Source: Syntrophomonadaceae bacterium
GTDB lineage: Bacteria > Bacillota > Dethiobacteria > DTU022
Direction: 5' to 3'
DNA: 34,633 nt
NCBI GenBank assembly: GCA_007121075.1
Contig: SKMK01000052.1
Coordinates: 1-34,633, forward strand
Numbering within the stretch: the first letter of the stretch is position 1; every line of letters begins with the position of its first letter. The notes under the pieces are model-generated. The model was not told the DNA's origin, did no database searches, and saw only the letters and a program-made list of their open reading frames with translations. The translations under genes and the position numbers were made by a program. This document shows positions 22,453 to 30,043 of this stretch, one piece after another.

Positions 22453-23946
22453 CTAAATAAAATTTTCATAATAGATATTCTCTGCAGGGATGCCCCTGGC
22501 GGTTAAAATTTCGGTCACCCCGTTTGCCATATCGGCGGTGCCGCAAATGTAAACCCTGGTTTCTGGTGAAGGGTGGAGATCCTTTAAAATATCGGTGACG
22601 TACCCCTTCGCATACTGGCCGGTCCTCGGCCGGGAGAGGATCTTGTAATAGGTGAAATCATTACTTTCCTCCGCCACTTTTTCAAAGTAGTCGTCGTTAA
22701 CCAGGTCTTCTTCGTAGCGGGCCCCGTAAAGCAGGGTGGCCTTCCCGTTGAATGAATATTCACCTCGTTCAAAGAAGCTCTGTGCGATTGCTACAAAAGG
22801 AGTGATGCCGATCCCGTTGGCGATGAAGAGCAGCTCGCTGCTGGAGGGATCAACGCGCAGTTCATTACCCAGCGGCCCCTTCAGGTTTAGAGTATCACCT
22901 TCCCTGAAATTGTCAAAGATGAAATTGGTCCCGTAGCCACCGGCCAGCTTCTTGATCGTCACCCTGATCTCGGAATTGTCTTGGTTCGATCCGGAGATGG
23001 TATAGGCCCGGTACATTTTGATTTCAGGCTGCACTTCAACCAGGACAAACTGGCCCGGATTGTAGGGCATCCGGGCGGGTTCCAGCAGTTTAAAGCTGAA
23101 CTGGCGGACGTCGTCTTTCAAGCTGGTGATCTCTTTAATCCGGGCGCGGTAATAGTGGGCCTGGTCAAATCCTTCCAGGGAAACCCGTTCTTTAATTTCT
23201 TCAGCTTCCTGCGGTTTTGCCATTTGTAAGATACCGGCCGGGCAGTTGTGGGCACAGGTGTTGCAGCGAATGCATTTTTCGTCATCGAACCGCTGGCTGC
23301 TTTCTGAGAACTGCAGGTAGGGAGAAAGCTGCATCGGGCAGACCCGGGCGCACTTGCCACAGGAATGGCACAGTTCGGGATGGTTGACGGTAACCTTTTC
23401 ATCTGTATTTTTAGCCAGGCCAATTGCTTTTCCGAGCTTATAAAAAAGGATCTGGATCGTGCCCATGGGGCAGAAATGGCACCAGGTGCGTTCGTTGATC
23501 ACCAATCCCAGAAGACCCCCGATTAAAAGGACCATCAGGTAGGTGGTGGCAAACACCAGACCCAGGCGTTCAAGGAATTCGCCGGTGCCCAGGGTGGCGT
23601 AAACATCGATAAACCGCCTGCCCAGGTTAAACATAAAGAAAACCAAGACGGCGGCAATAACCGGTTTGGAGCGAAGAAAGGCCGGTATTTTAGTGTGGCG
23701 GCTGACCGGGCCGATCAGGTTGTCAAAAAAACTGCCGTGCGGGCAGAAGTTGCCGCACCAGTACTTGCCTTTAAAGAGGCTGGTCCCCATCAGGGCCACC
23801 ATGATAAAAGGGACCAGCAATCCAAGGAAGGGGACGAACTGGCCTCCTATACCAATCAAGACGGTCAGGATCCAGGCATATGTCCTGACCGGCGTAAACG
23901 ATCTTTTGGTTTTGATGTAGAATGTTGCTTGTTTACTGCTCTGCAC
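22453..23946 (-). CDS. NapH-type iron-sulfur membrane module fused to a ferredoxin-NAD(P) reductase domain
   Basis: A 497-residue fusion. Residues about 20-175 hold membrane helices with two CxxCP loops (WCGNFCPHG at 63-71, WCHFCPMG at 155-162). Residues 193-203 (CHSCGKCARVC) and 225-235 (CIRCNTCAHNC) bind two 4Fe-4S clusters. Residues about 265-497 are an FNR-type reductase with RAYTIS (313-318) for FAD, GIGITPF (378-384) and VYICGTADM near the C-terminus for NAD(P). The GTG start is seven bases after AAAGGAG. It should move electrons between NAD(P)H and a membrane or periplasmic acceptor. It is first in an operon with the CstR-like repressor and carries that family's operator upstream, suggesting a role in sulfur or redox stress. 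Confidence 0.85.
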   Translation of the reverse strand: MQSSKQATFYIKTKRSFTPVRTYAWILTVLIGIGGQFVPFLGLLVPFIMVALMGTSLFKGKYWCGNFCPHGSFFDNLIGPVSRHTKIPAFLRSKPVIAAVLVFFMFNLGRRFIDVYATLGTGEFLERLGLVFATTYLMVLLIGGLLGLVINERTWCHFCPMGTIQILFYKLGKAIGLAKNTDEKVTVNHPELCHSCGKCARVCPMQLSPYLQFSESSQRFDDEKCIRCNTCAHNCPAGILQMAKPQEAEEIKERVSLEGFDQAHYYRARIKEITSLKDDVRQFSFKLLEPARMPYNPGQFVLVEVQPEIKMYRAYTISGSNQDNSEIRVTIKKLAGGYGTNFIFDNFREGDTLNLKGPLGNELRVDPSSSELLFIANGIGITPFVAIAQSFFERGEYSFNGKATLLYGARYEEDLVNDDYFEKVAEESNDFTYYKILSRPRTGQYAKGYVTDILKDLHPSPETRVYICGTADMANGVTEILTARGIPAENIYYENFI

Positions 23947-24109
23947 GGTTATACTCCTTTCAAAGTCACTTTTCTAAATGTTTTTGAGTAGGCTGCGGCT
24001 CAGGGAGGCGATTTTATATGCCGCCCCTGTGAACCCAAATCTATAATTTTATCAATAACCCCCGGGTCAGGCCTTTATATTTGTGTAGTGGTGTGCCGAA
24101 AAATTTTAA

Positions 24110-24125
24110 ATACCCCAGGGGGTAT
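24110..24125. promoter_or_regulatory. CsoR/CstR-type operator ATACCCC-A-GGGGGTAT
   Basis: A nearly perfect GC-centred dyad with AT flanks, the typical operator shape of the CsoR/CstR family. It begins four bases downstream of the -10 box of the minus-strand promoter at 24130-24158. Bound repressor would therefore block the transcription start of the reductase/CstR-like operon. Confidence 0.8.
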
Positions 24126-24129
24126 AATT

Positions 24130-24158
24130 ATAGTAACTCTTTTCCTTTTACCCGTCAA
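24130..24158 (-). promoter_or_regulatory. sigma-A promoter of the reductase/CstR-like operon
   Basis: On the minus strand, TTGACG (24158-24153) and TACTAT (24135-24130) are 17 bases apart. The operator lies just downstream. The leader to the GTG start at 23946 would be about 175 bases. Confidence 0.65.
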
Positions 24159-24340
24159 GGGTAAATTTTGCTAGCGCATATGCATTTTATTGAAGGGTTT
24201 AGTTATGCCAGCAGGTTCTTGAGCATTTGCTCCCGGTTGATGCGGTAAAAACCGAAATCTGAGTCAAACGGGTGCTTCCGGGAACCAGCATCATTATTTA
24301 CCCGTCTGGCAAAAGGGCATGCTGTACTTCCAGGGATCAA

Positions 24341-25639
24341 TCAGGCAATGGTGTCCCGCACGTTTTCAAACTGTTCGTGTTCCCCGCCGTCGATAATTTC
24401 CTTTAAAGCCTCTACTACCTGCCAGGTTTCATAAAAAGTATTATAGAGAGCGATGGGGGCCAGGCGGATTATGTCGGGCGGGCGGAAATCGGGAATAATG
24501 CCGCGTTTTTTCAAAGCCTTGGTGATACTGGCCGCGCTGTCATGCTCGATCGCTAAGTGCCCGCCCCGGCGTTTTGGATCTTTGGGGGTCCCGATGCGGT
24601 AACTGTAAGGGGGCCGGGTGAGCCCTTCTTCTTTAAGAAGGAACATCAAGTATGAGGTTAGTTTAAGGGATTTTACGCGGACCTTCTCTATACCCGCTTC
24701 AGCGAATATTTTTAGGGAACCTTCAAGCGGGGCGGTGCTTAAAATCTGGGGTGAGCTGATCTGCCATCCCCCCGCCCCGGGAGCTTGTTCAAATTCTAAG
24801 AGCATGTCAAACTGTTTGTCTTTCCTGTATCCCCACCAGCCGGCCAGGGAAGCCCTTCTGCCAAAATGTTTCCGGTTTATGTAAAGGCCGGCAGTTGACC
24901 CGGGTCCGGCATTCATATGCTTGTAGTTGCACCACAGGGCAAAATCCACACCCCACCGGTCAAATTCGTGGGGAACTGCGCCGATGGAGTGGCTGCAGTC
25001 GAACCCGATTGGAATGCCGTACTGGTGGGCTTTTGCTGTTAGCAGTTCCAAATCCAAAACCTGGCCGCTGCGGTAATAGACAGAGGGAAGTAGGATCAGG
25101 GCGATCTCTCCGGATTCTCTTTCAATGGCGGCAATAATATCTTCTTCCTCAATCATCCTTCCATCGCGGCTTTTAACAAGGAGCAGGTTTACAGCCGGAT
25201 CCAGGCCTTTGATCCTGATCTGGCTTTCCAGGGCATAAATATCTGAGGGGAAGTTGAGTTTATCGGCCAAGATTTTAGTCCTTCGGCCTTCCGACTGGTA
25301 AAAAGTACTGACCAGGGTGTGCAGGTTTACCGTGGTTGATCCGGTGACAACTACTTCATCTTCGTGAGCGCCTACCAGCGGGGCCTGCATCGCTCCCAGT
25401 TTTTCACCGTAGTAAAACCAGGGATTGTTATCATCCAGCCATCCGTCGATGCCGAGCTGTTTCCACTGGTTCAACACCCTTAGCAGGCTCTCCTCCCCGT
25501 CCTTTGACAACAATCCCAGGGAATTGCCGTCCATGTAAATCTTGCCGGGAAGGAGGTAAAATCTTTCTCTGAACCGGGCCAGTGGATCAACGCGGTCCAA
25601 TTCCAGGGCTCCTTCTTTGCCGGTGCGAAAATTGTTCAT
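24341..25639 (-). CDS. kynU: kynureninase
   Basis: A 432-residue PLP enzyme of the kynureninase family, close to the usual 415-430. The family's MDGNSLGLL opening lies at residues 36-44, FDCSHSIGA (213-221) contains the PLP-contacting Asp, and the Schiff-base lysine is Lys240 in CNYKHMNAGPG. It hydrolyses L-kynurenine to anthranilate and alanine. I chose ATG 25639 because GAGGAG (25653-25648) is eight bases upstream; an in-frame ATG 21 bases earlier has no such site. It has its own promoter. The usual source of kynurenine is an O2-dependent dioxygenase, which is not present in the window, so the physiological substrate in this apparently anaerobic host is a question. Confidence 0.9.
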   Translation of the reverse strand: MNNFRTGKEGALELDRVDPLARFRERFYLLPGKIYMDGNSLGLLSKDGEESLLRVLNQWKQLGIDGWLDDNNPWFYYGEKLGAMQAPLVGAHEDEVVVTGSTTVNLHTLVSTFYQSEGRRTKILADKLNFPSDIYALESQIRIKGLDPAVNLLLVKSRDGRMIEEEDIIAAIERESGEIALILLPSVYYRSGQVLDLELLTAKAHQYGIPIGFDCSHSIGAVPHEFDRWGVDFALWCNYKHMNAGPGSTAGLYINRKHFGRRASLAGWWGYRKDKQFDMLLEFEQAPGAGGWQISSPQILSTAPLEGSLKIFAEAGIEKVRVKSLKLTSYLMFLLKEEGLTRPPYSYRIGTPKDPKRRGGHLAIEHDSAASITKALKKRGIIPDFRPPDIIRLAPIALYNTFYETWQVVEALKEIIDGGEHEQFENVRDTIA

Positions 25640-25714
25640 CGGTCGGTCTCCTCGCTGCATCAGGTTTAAGCCTGGTGGGCATATAAACCGTTCCAGGTTT
25701 AGTGCCTTTCAGTT

Positions 25715-25742
25715 ATTATACTGTACCTGTGGCGTGAGTAAA
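25715..25742 (-). promoter_or_regulatory. sigma-A promoter of the kynureninase gene
   Basis: On the minus strand, TTTACT (25742-25737) and TATAAT (25720-25715) are 16 bases apart. A CAGGTTTA motif occurs twice between this promoter and the gene (around 25669 and 25694), possibly a regulator site. Confidence 0.6.
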
Positions 25743-25833
25743 AAGTTTTTCTTTAACCGGCCCTGCTAAAGAGGAATCCGGTTTAGAGGCAAGAAAGTAA
25801 TATTACCAGAATTTAACCAGGAGGTGCAGTATA

Positions 25834-26301
25834 GTGACAAAATCAGCTCGCCAGGATCCCAACTTAAATCTTTTAGCACGCTTGTTTGCCATCATGGCTA
25901 AAAAGGCGATTGAAAAGTTTGGTGAAGAAGGAAAAGAAGCGGTCCGGGAGGCGGTAAGAGAGTTTGGTGAAAGCCGGGGCCGCGATATTGCCCAAAAAGT
26001 AAAGGAAGCCGGGGAACCGCTGACCGTGGAAAACTACCTCAAGTTTTACGACATGGCCAGGTCGTCATCTTACGAAGTGGAATCGGAAGTAAGCCGAAAT
26101 CATGCCGACCAAAGGTTTAAATTCTGCCCGATCTGGGCCACTTTTGAAGAAGAGGGTTTAGAGGATTACGGCTATATTTATTGCCAAGAAATCGACACTG
26201 CCCTGGCCAGGGGCTATAACCCGGAGATCGAGTTTCGCCACTTTCATCATTTCAAGGATGGCAAACCCGACTGCCACATGGATTTTACCCTGCACGAGTA
26301 A
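25834..26301 (+). CDS. L-2-amino-thiazoline-4-carboxylate hydrolase family protein (PF14196-like)
   Basis: A 155-residue soluble protein. The first 60 residues are a charged helical segment (KKAIEKFGEEGKEAVREAVREFG). The C-terminal half has the family-like pattern YIYCQEIDTALARGYNPEIEF near 115-135, then KDGKPDCHMDF. Founding members hydrolyse 2-amino-thiazoline-4-carboxylate on the way to cysteine, but many anaerobe homologues sit next to corrinoid or iron-sulfur enzymes and have no known role. GTG 25834 has an excellent AGGAGGTG site. It precedes the dehalogenase-like gene by 54 bases, so the two probably form an operon. Confidence 0.75.
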   Translation: MTKSARQDPNLNLLARLFAIMAKKAIEKFGEEGKEAVREAVREFGESRGRDIAQKVKEAGEPLTVENYLKFYDMARSSSYEVESEVSRNHADQRFKFCPIWATFEEEGLEDYGYIYCQEIDTALARGYNPEIEFRHFHHFKDGKPDCHMDFTLHE

Positions 26302-26355
26302 ATGTATTTAAACCGGCAGTTTAGTTGTAAATTTCAAAGGAAGGTCTGGTCCTGA

Positions 26356-27324
26356 ATGGAGCGTTTTGATGAGCGGGACACGATTTTTTCTCGGATGGAA
26401 CTTGTGCCCGGGAGTGAAAGTTACAATTCATATTATGCCAGGCGCCCGGAACTTAAAGCAGTTGATGATCATTTCCGGTCTTCTCCACCCGGAAAGTATG
26501 CCTCTAGCCTGGTCAATATGGCCCGCGTTGATTCAGCTTTCCGGTTTTTGAAAGATATAAGGTCGCTGGCTTACAGGGAAGATGACCCCGGCCGGCGCTG
26601 CCAGGAACAGCCAGCCGTCCGGGAAATTGAAAAAGCCCTCCATGAAACAGCTCTGGATTACGGAGCCGTCCTTTACGGTCAGACAATCTTGGGCCTCGAA
26701 TGCTTTTATTCCATCCGGGGCCGGGGCCCCGCCTACGGTAAACCGGTAGAGAACCCGCTTCAAAATGCGCTCGTTTTTGCCGTGGAAATGAACCGGGAAA
26801 AAATCTCCCGTGCCCCGCGCCCGGAAGAAGCGGTGGAAGTGACCAGGGCTTATGTCCGGGTAGCGGTAATTGGCATGATCTTGAGCTACCTGCTCAAGGA
26901 ACTGGGTTATCGGGCCCGCTGCCATATGGACGGTGAAAGTGAGCTGGTCCTGCCAGCCGCCGCCCAGGCTGCCGGCCTCGGCAAAATCGGCCGCCTGGGC
27001 CTCATTCTTTCCAGGGAATACGGGCCCATGATCCGCCTGGGTGTGGTAACCACTGATTTCCCAATTAATACAGCCCCACCAGGCGGGCGCCCTCTTACGC
27101 CGGAGCCGGAAGAATATTGCTTTTCATGCGATCTTTGTGCCCGCTGCTGTCCGGGCAGGGCGATCCCTTTTGAAGAAGCCGATCGGCCGGGCGGCCCGGA
27201 TAAAAGTGGGGGATCCTGGAAAACAGACCCCGCAGCCTGCTTTGGTATATGGCAGAAATTCGGCACCGACTGTGGTATTTGCGTGTCCGTTTGCCCTTTT
27301 TGGAAACAAACCCCCCGGGGTTGA
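26356..27324 (+). CDS. cytoplasmic reductive-dehalogenase-like iron-sulfur protein
   Basis: A 322-residue protein resembling the catalytic half of reductive dehalogenases. GLGKIGRLGLILSREYGPMIRLG (207-229) matches their cobalamin-domain signature. The two cluster motifs are Cys255/258/261/265 (CFSCDLCARCCP) and Cys295/306/309/313 (CFGIWQ...TDCGICVSVCP), the spacing of the RdhA C-terminus. There is no twin-arginine signal and no membrane-anchor gene (rdhB) beside it, and it is shorter than respiratory RdhA (about 450-500). It is likely cytoplasmic and may not be dehalogenating; epoxyqueuosine reductase QueG is a more distant relative. Its stop codon directly abuts the stop of the convergent ABC permease gene. 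Confidence 0.75.
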   Translation: MERFDERDTIFSRMELVPGSESYNSYYARRPELKAVDDHFRSSPPGKYASSLVNMARVDSAFRFLKDIRSLAYREDDPGRRCQEQPAVREIEKALHETALDYGAVLYGQTILGLECFYSIRGRGPAYGKPVENPLQNALVFAVEMNREKISRAPRPEEAVEVTRAYVRVAVIGMILSYLLKELGYRARCHMDGESELVLPAAAQAAGLGKIGRLGLILSREYGPMIRLGVVTTDFPINTAPPGGRPLTPEPEEYCFSCDLCARCCPGRAIPFEEADRPGGPDKSGGSWKTDPAACFGIWQKFGTDCGICVSVCPFWKQTPRG

Positions 27325-28134
27325 TTACTTGATCAAACGGCGGCGCATCAGGTACTGGGGCAGGGGGAAAATGATCAGAATAAATACCAGCAGCCACAGA
27401 GCATGGAAAATCAGGTCAGCACTTACGAGTCCCAGGGTTAGCGAGCGCAGCAGGACCACAATATGATACAGCGGCAGGAGCCAGGCCAGCTGCTGCAGGA
27501 TCACGGGCAGCACATCCAGAGGAAAAAACACCCCGGAAAACAGGAACATGGGCGTGATGACCAGGGTAAAGAAATAGGCGAAGTTATCTATCTTTGGGAC
27601 AATCCCGGTCCAGATCATGGCCAGCTGAGAAAAGGCCATACCGTTAAGCACCAGCACGGCCGGGATCAGGAGGGCCCATGGTGATGGCACCAACCCCAGG
27701 GCGGCAATAACAACTGTAATCACCGTGCCCGACAGCACGCTTTTAAAGGTGCCGTACAGGAGTTCTCCGGCTACCACTTCCTGAAGATTGATGGGAGTAG
27801 CCACAATCGCATGATAGATTTTCTGATAGTACATCCGCACAAATGAATCATAGGAGCACTCAGCTGCTGCAGCCCACATGGCGGAGGTGGCGACGATCCC
27901 GGGTGCTATGAACTGGGTGTAACTCATTCCCTCGACATCTTCAACCAGCATACCCAGCCCGGCACCTAAAGCGGCCAGGTAAAGCAGGGGCTCCACAATA
28001 TTAAAAGCCAGGTTGGTGGTCCAGGTTTTCCTGAACACAAACAGGTTGCGGGTAAACACTTTCAGGGCCCAGCGGTTTACGGGGCTGTAATATGAAGCCC
28101 ATCTATAAAGTTTTGGCGTAACTGCTGCTTTCAT
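27325..28134 (-). CDS. ABC-2 type transporter permease (NodJ-like)
   Basis: A permease of about 269 residues with six hydrophobic segments. It belongs to the ABC-2 exporter family, closest in feel to NodJ-type lipo-oligosaccharide or drug exporters: the LAALGAGLGMLVEDVEGMSYTQFIAPG segment and the MYYQKIYHAIVATPI cytoplasmic loop are characteristic. ATG 28134 is preferred because AGGAAG lies nine bases upstream; an ATG nine bases earlier abuts that site. It overlaps the end of the ATPase gene by 32 bases. The substrate is unknown. Confidence 0.85.
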   Translation of the reverse strand: MKAAVTPKLYRWASYYSPVNRWALKVFTRNLFVFRKTWTTNLAFNIVEPLLYLAALGAGLGMLVEDVEGMSYTQFIAPGIVATSAMWAAAAECSYDSFVRMYYQKIYHAIVATPINLQEVVAGELLYGTFKSVLSGTVITVVIAALGLVPSPWALLIPAVLVLNGMAFSQLAMIWTGIVPKIDNFAYFFTLVITPMFLFSGVFFPLDVLPVILQQLAWLLPLYHIVVLLRSLTLGLVSADLIFHALWLLVFILIIFPLPQYLMRRRLIK

Positions 28135-29071
28135 AACCTGCATCTTCCTCGTAACTTAATCCTCTTCCGGTCAATTTCAAGAATACATCTTCCAGGTTTG
28201 CCGGCCGGACCTGGTAGGTATGGGCGAAATTACTGTTATTTAAAGCCTTCATTACTTTGGTTTCATCTTCGGGAATGAACAGGTAGATAGTAGACTCGGC
28301 CATCTGGTAGCCGCTGATTAAGGTGTCCATAGAATTGATCAGGGCATTTCTCTGGGCCGGCTCGAGATCCACTTCCACTACCTTTGTGCCCACCTGTTTT
28401 TTAATCAAATCACCGGGCTTTCCTTCATCCAGGATTACACCCCTGTCCATGATGATTAGATCGTCGCAGAGGTGGCTGGCTTCTTCAAGGTAGTGGGTGG
28501 TCAGGATCAGGGTCAAACCGTTTTTTTTAAGCTGGCGCAGGTGTTCCCAGATCAGGCGTCTGCTCTGCGGATCGAGGCCGGTGGTCGGTTCGTCCAGTAT
28601 AAGCAGATCAGGGGTATGGATTAAGCCCCGGGCGATGGTCAGCCTGCGCTTCATTCCACCCGATATTTTATCAACTTCCTGGTCCGCCTTGGCCGAGAGA
28701 CCAAAAAAGTAGAGCAATTCCCGGGCCCGTTTTTCAGCGACATCCCTTTTAATACCGTAATAACTGGCGTAAATGAGTAAATTTTCCCGGACACTGAGCT
28801 CCAGGTCCAGGTTGTTTTCCTGGGGGACTACCCCCAGTCTCTTCTTGATAGTTCTGGGATCGTTGTTGACGTCATTCCCAAAGACGGTTAATTTTCCACC
28901 TGATACAGGGTGGAAGCAATAGATCATAGCTACTACGGTGGTTTTCCCGGCCCCGTTGGGCCCTAAAATGCCGAAGCACTGCCCTTTCTGGATCTTAAAA
29001 TCAATTCCGGCTACCGCCTGAAATCCATTGTAATATTTCTGCAAATTTTGAGCTTCCACTACTACCGGCAT
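28103..29071 (-). CDS. ABC transporter ATP-binding protein (NodI/DrrA-like)
   Basis: A 322-residue ATPase. Walker A is GPNGAGKTTV near residue 38, the signature is SGGMKRRLTIARGL near 140 and Walker B is LLILDEPTTGLDP near 160, followed by the switch His in TTHYLEE near 195. The C-terminal 100 residues form the extension usual in DrrA/NodI exporters. Together with the overlapping permease it forms a two-gene export system. A promoter is seen upstream at 29128-29155. Confidence 0.92.
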   Translation of the reverse strand: MPVVVEAQNLQKYYNGFQAVAGIDFKIQKGQCFGILGPNGAGKTTVVAMIYCFHPVSGGKLTVFGNDVNNDPRTIKKRLGVVPQENNLDLELSVRENLLIYASYYGIKRDVAEKRARELLYFFGLSAKADQEVDKISGGMKRRLTIARGLIHTPDLLILDEPTTGLDPQSRRLIWEHLRQLKKNGLTLILTTHYLEEASHLCDDLIIMDRGVILDEGKPGDLIKKQVGTKVVEVDLEPAQRNALINSMDTLISGYQMAESTIYLFIPEDETKVMKALNNSNFAHTYQVRPANLEDVFLKLTGRGLSYEEDAGYESSSYAKTL

Positions 29072-29127
29072 TATTTGCCACCCCTGTTCCTAATAACATG
29101 GCTTTATCTGTATGGCAGCAAATATAT

Positions 29128-29155
29128 TCTATATCAAATTATTGGTTTCAGGCAA
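29128..29155 (-). promoter_or_regulatory. promoter of the ABC exporter genes
   Basis: On the minus strand, TTGCCT (29155-29150) and TATAGA (29133-29128) are 16 bases apart, with a TGA immediately before the -10 box (extended -10 form). It lies about 57 bases before the ATPase start. Confidence 0.55.
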
Positions 29156-29277
29156 GGAATACCCTTTAAAAGCCTTAAATAAGCATACTTGCCTTCAATC
29201 CTCGCTTAGATTATGCCGCTGGGTTTAATTTGGAGTTACTGTAAGGTCAGAATTTCACAAGCTTGGCCAGTAGTGGA

Positions 29278-29319
29278 GGTGCTCAGCGCCGTTAAGGATC
29301 AGGCGGGCCGGCGAGCACC
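29278..29319. repeat. inverted repeat GGTGCTC/GAGCACC
   Basis: GGTGCTC (29278-29284) and GAGCACC (29313-29319) flank a GC-rich 28-base loop in the gap between the zinc-ribbon gene and the ABC genes. No T tract follows on the minus strand, so its role is unclear. Confidence 0.3.
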
Positions 29320-29345
29320 CCGTAAAAAAGCATGTTTAAAAGACG

Positions 29346-29660
29346 TTATTTTTTATCGATATCATGAACCCGGGCCCCGGCAATACCTTTCTCTTTACTG
29401 ACAGTGTTTATCTTGTTCAGGTACTTTTGCCAGCCGGACCTGGGCTTGCAGACAGATATTGAGTTCAATTTTTCTTCCGCACATGGCTCGGAGCAGAAAT
29501 AATAGATCTTGCATTCCGGGTTTTTATTTGTGTACTTATCGTTCGGAGGATAACAGATCTGCTCTTCGTCGCAGAGGTAAAGCTTCACCCCTTGCTGTTG
29601 AAGGTAAAAGCTTACTCCGCAAACAGGGCATTTATACTCCTGCATGGCTGATTCTGTCAT
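29346..29660 (-). CDS. small zinc-ribbon-like protein, unknown function
   Basis: A 104-residue cytoplasmic protein. It has an N-terminal CPVCG motif (KCPVCGVSF), a Cys at LYLCDEEQIC, then CKIYYFCSEPCAEE in the middle, which together could make one or two zinc sites. The last 40 residues are basic. ATG 29660 has a GGGAGG site eight bases upstream; a GTG nine bases earlier overlaps that site. I know no function. It stands alone between the ABC exporter operon and a 380-base gap. Confidence 0.65.
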   Translation of the reverse strand: MTESAMQEYKCPVCGVSFYLQQQGVKLYLCDEEQICYPPNDKYTNKNPECKIYYFCSEPCAEEKLNSISVCKPRSGWQKYLNKINTVSKEKGIAGARVHDIDKK

Positions 29661-30043
29661 CTTCTGCACCTCCCTCCAATATGATATAAATACTATATGA
29701 ATGGTATCAATATGTTACTCTAAACTTGCCTAAATGTCAACATGTATTCAAAAAGTAATATTTTCACAAACTAATTTAACCTGAGGAAAGAAAAATATTG
29801 GGATAGTCCGGGCTACTCTACCCCGCCCTAAAGGAATTACAGAAAATAGGGGGAATTATATAAAAACTAAAAAGAGTCCTGGTTTTGTAGGCAAGAAAAG
29901 AGAATCCTTCCTCGGATAAGCCTTAAGGCCGGCAGCAAAATGTGCCGACAGGTTTTCAACTCCGGCGCTTATAATATGCTATCATTATACTGGTTGTTTA
30001 ATTTAATGCTAAGCTATAACCAGTTTTCCGGGGGAAGAAGTAG
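29661..30043. other. 383-base intergenic region between divergent genes
   Basis: No gene is seen. TATAAT at 29970-29975 could be the -10 of the UbiA-family gene, with a poor -35 (CCGACA at 19 bases spacing). A short CGGCA/TGCCG hairpin lies just upstream of it. No riboswitch was recognised. Confidence 0.3.

Noticed and set aside
24203-24340. In-frame open reading of about 45 codons directly after the kynureninase TGA stop.
   Set aside because: A 45-codon run without stop is not rare by chance, the kynureninase already has normal length, and there is no ribosome site or selenocysteine-type signal.
29683-29710. TTGATA-N16-TATATC as a promoter for the zinc-ribbon gene.
   Set aside because: The transcription start would fall inside the gene's ribosome-binding site, leaving no usable leader.
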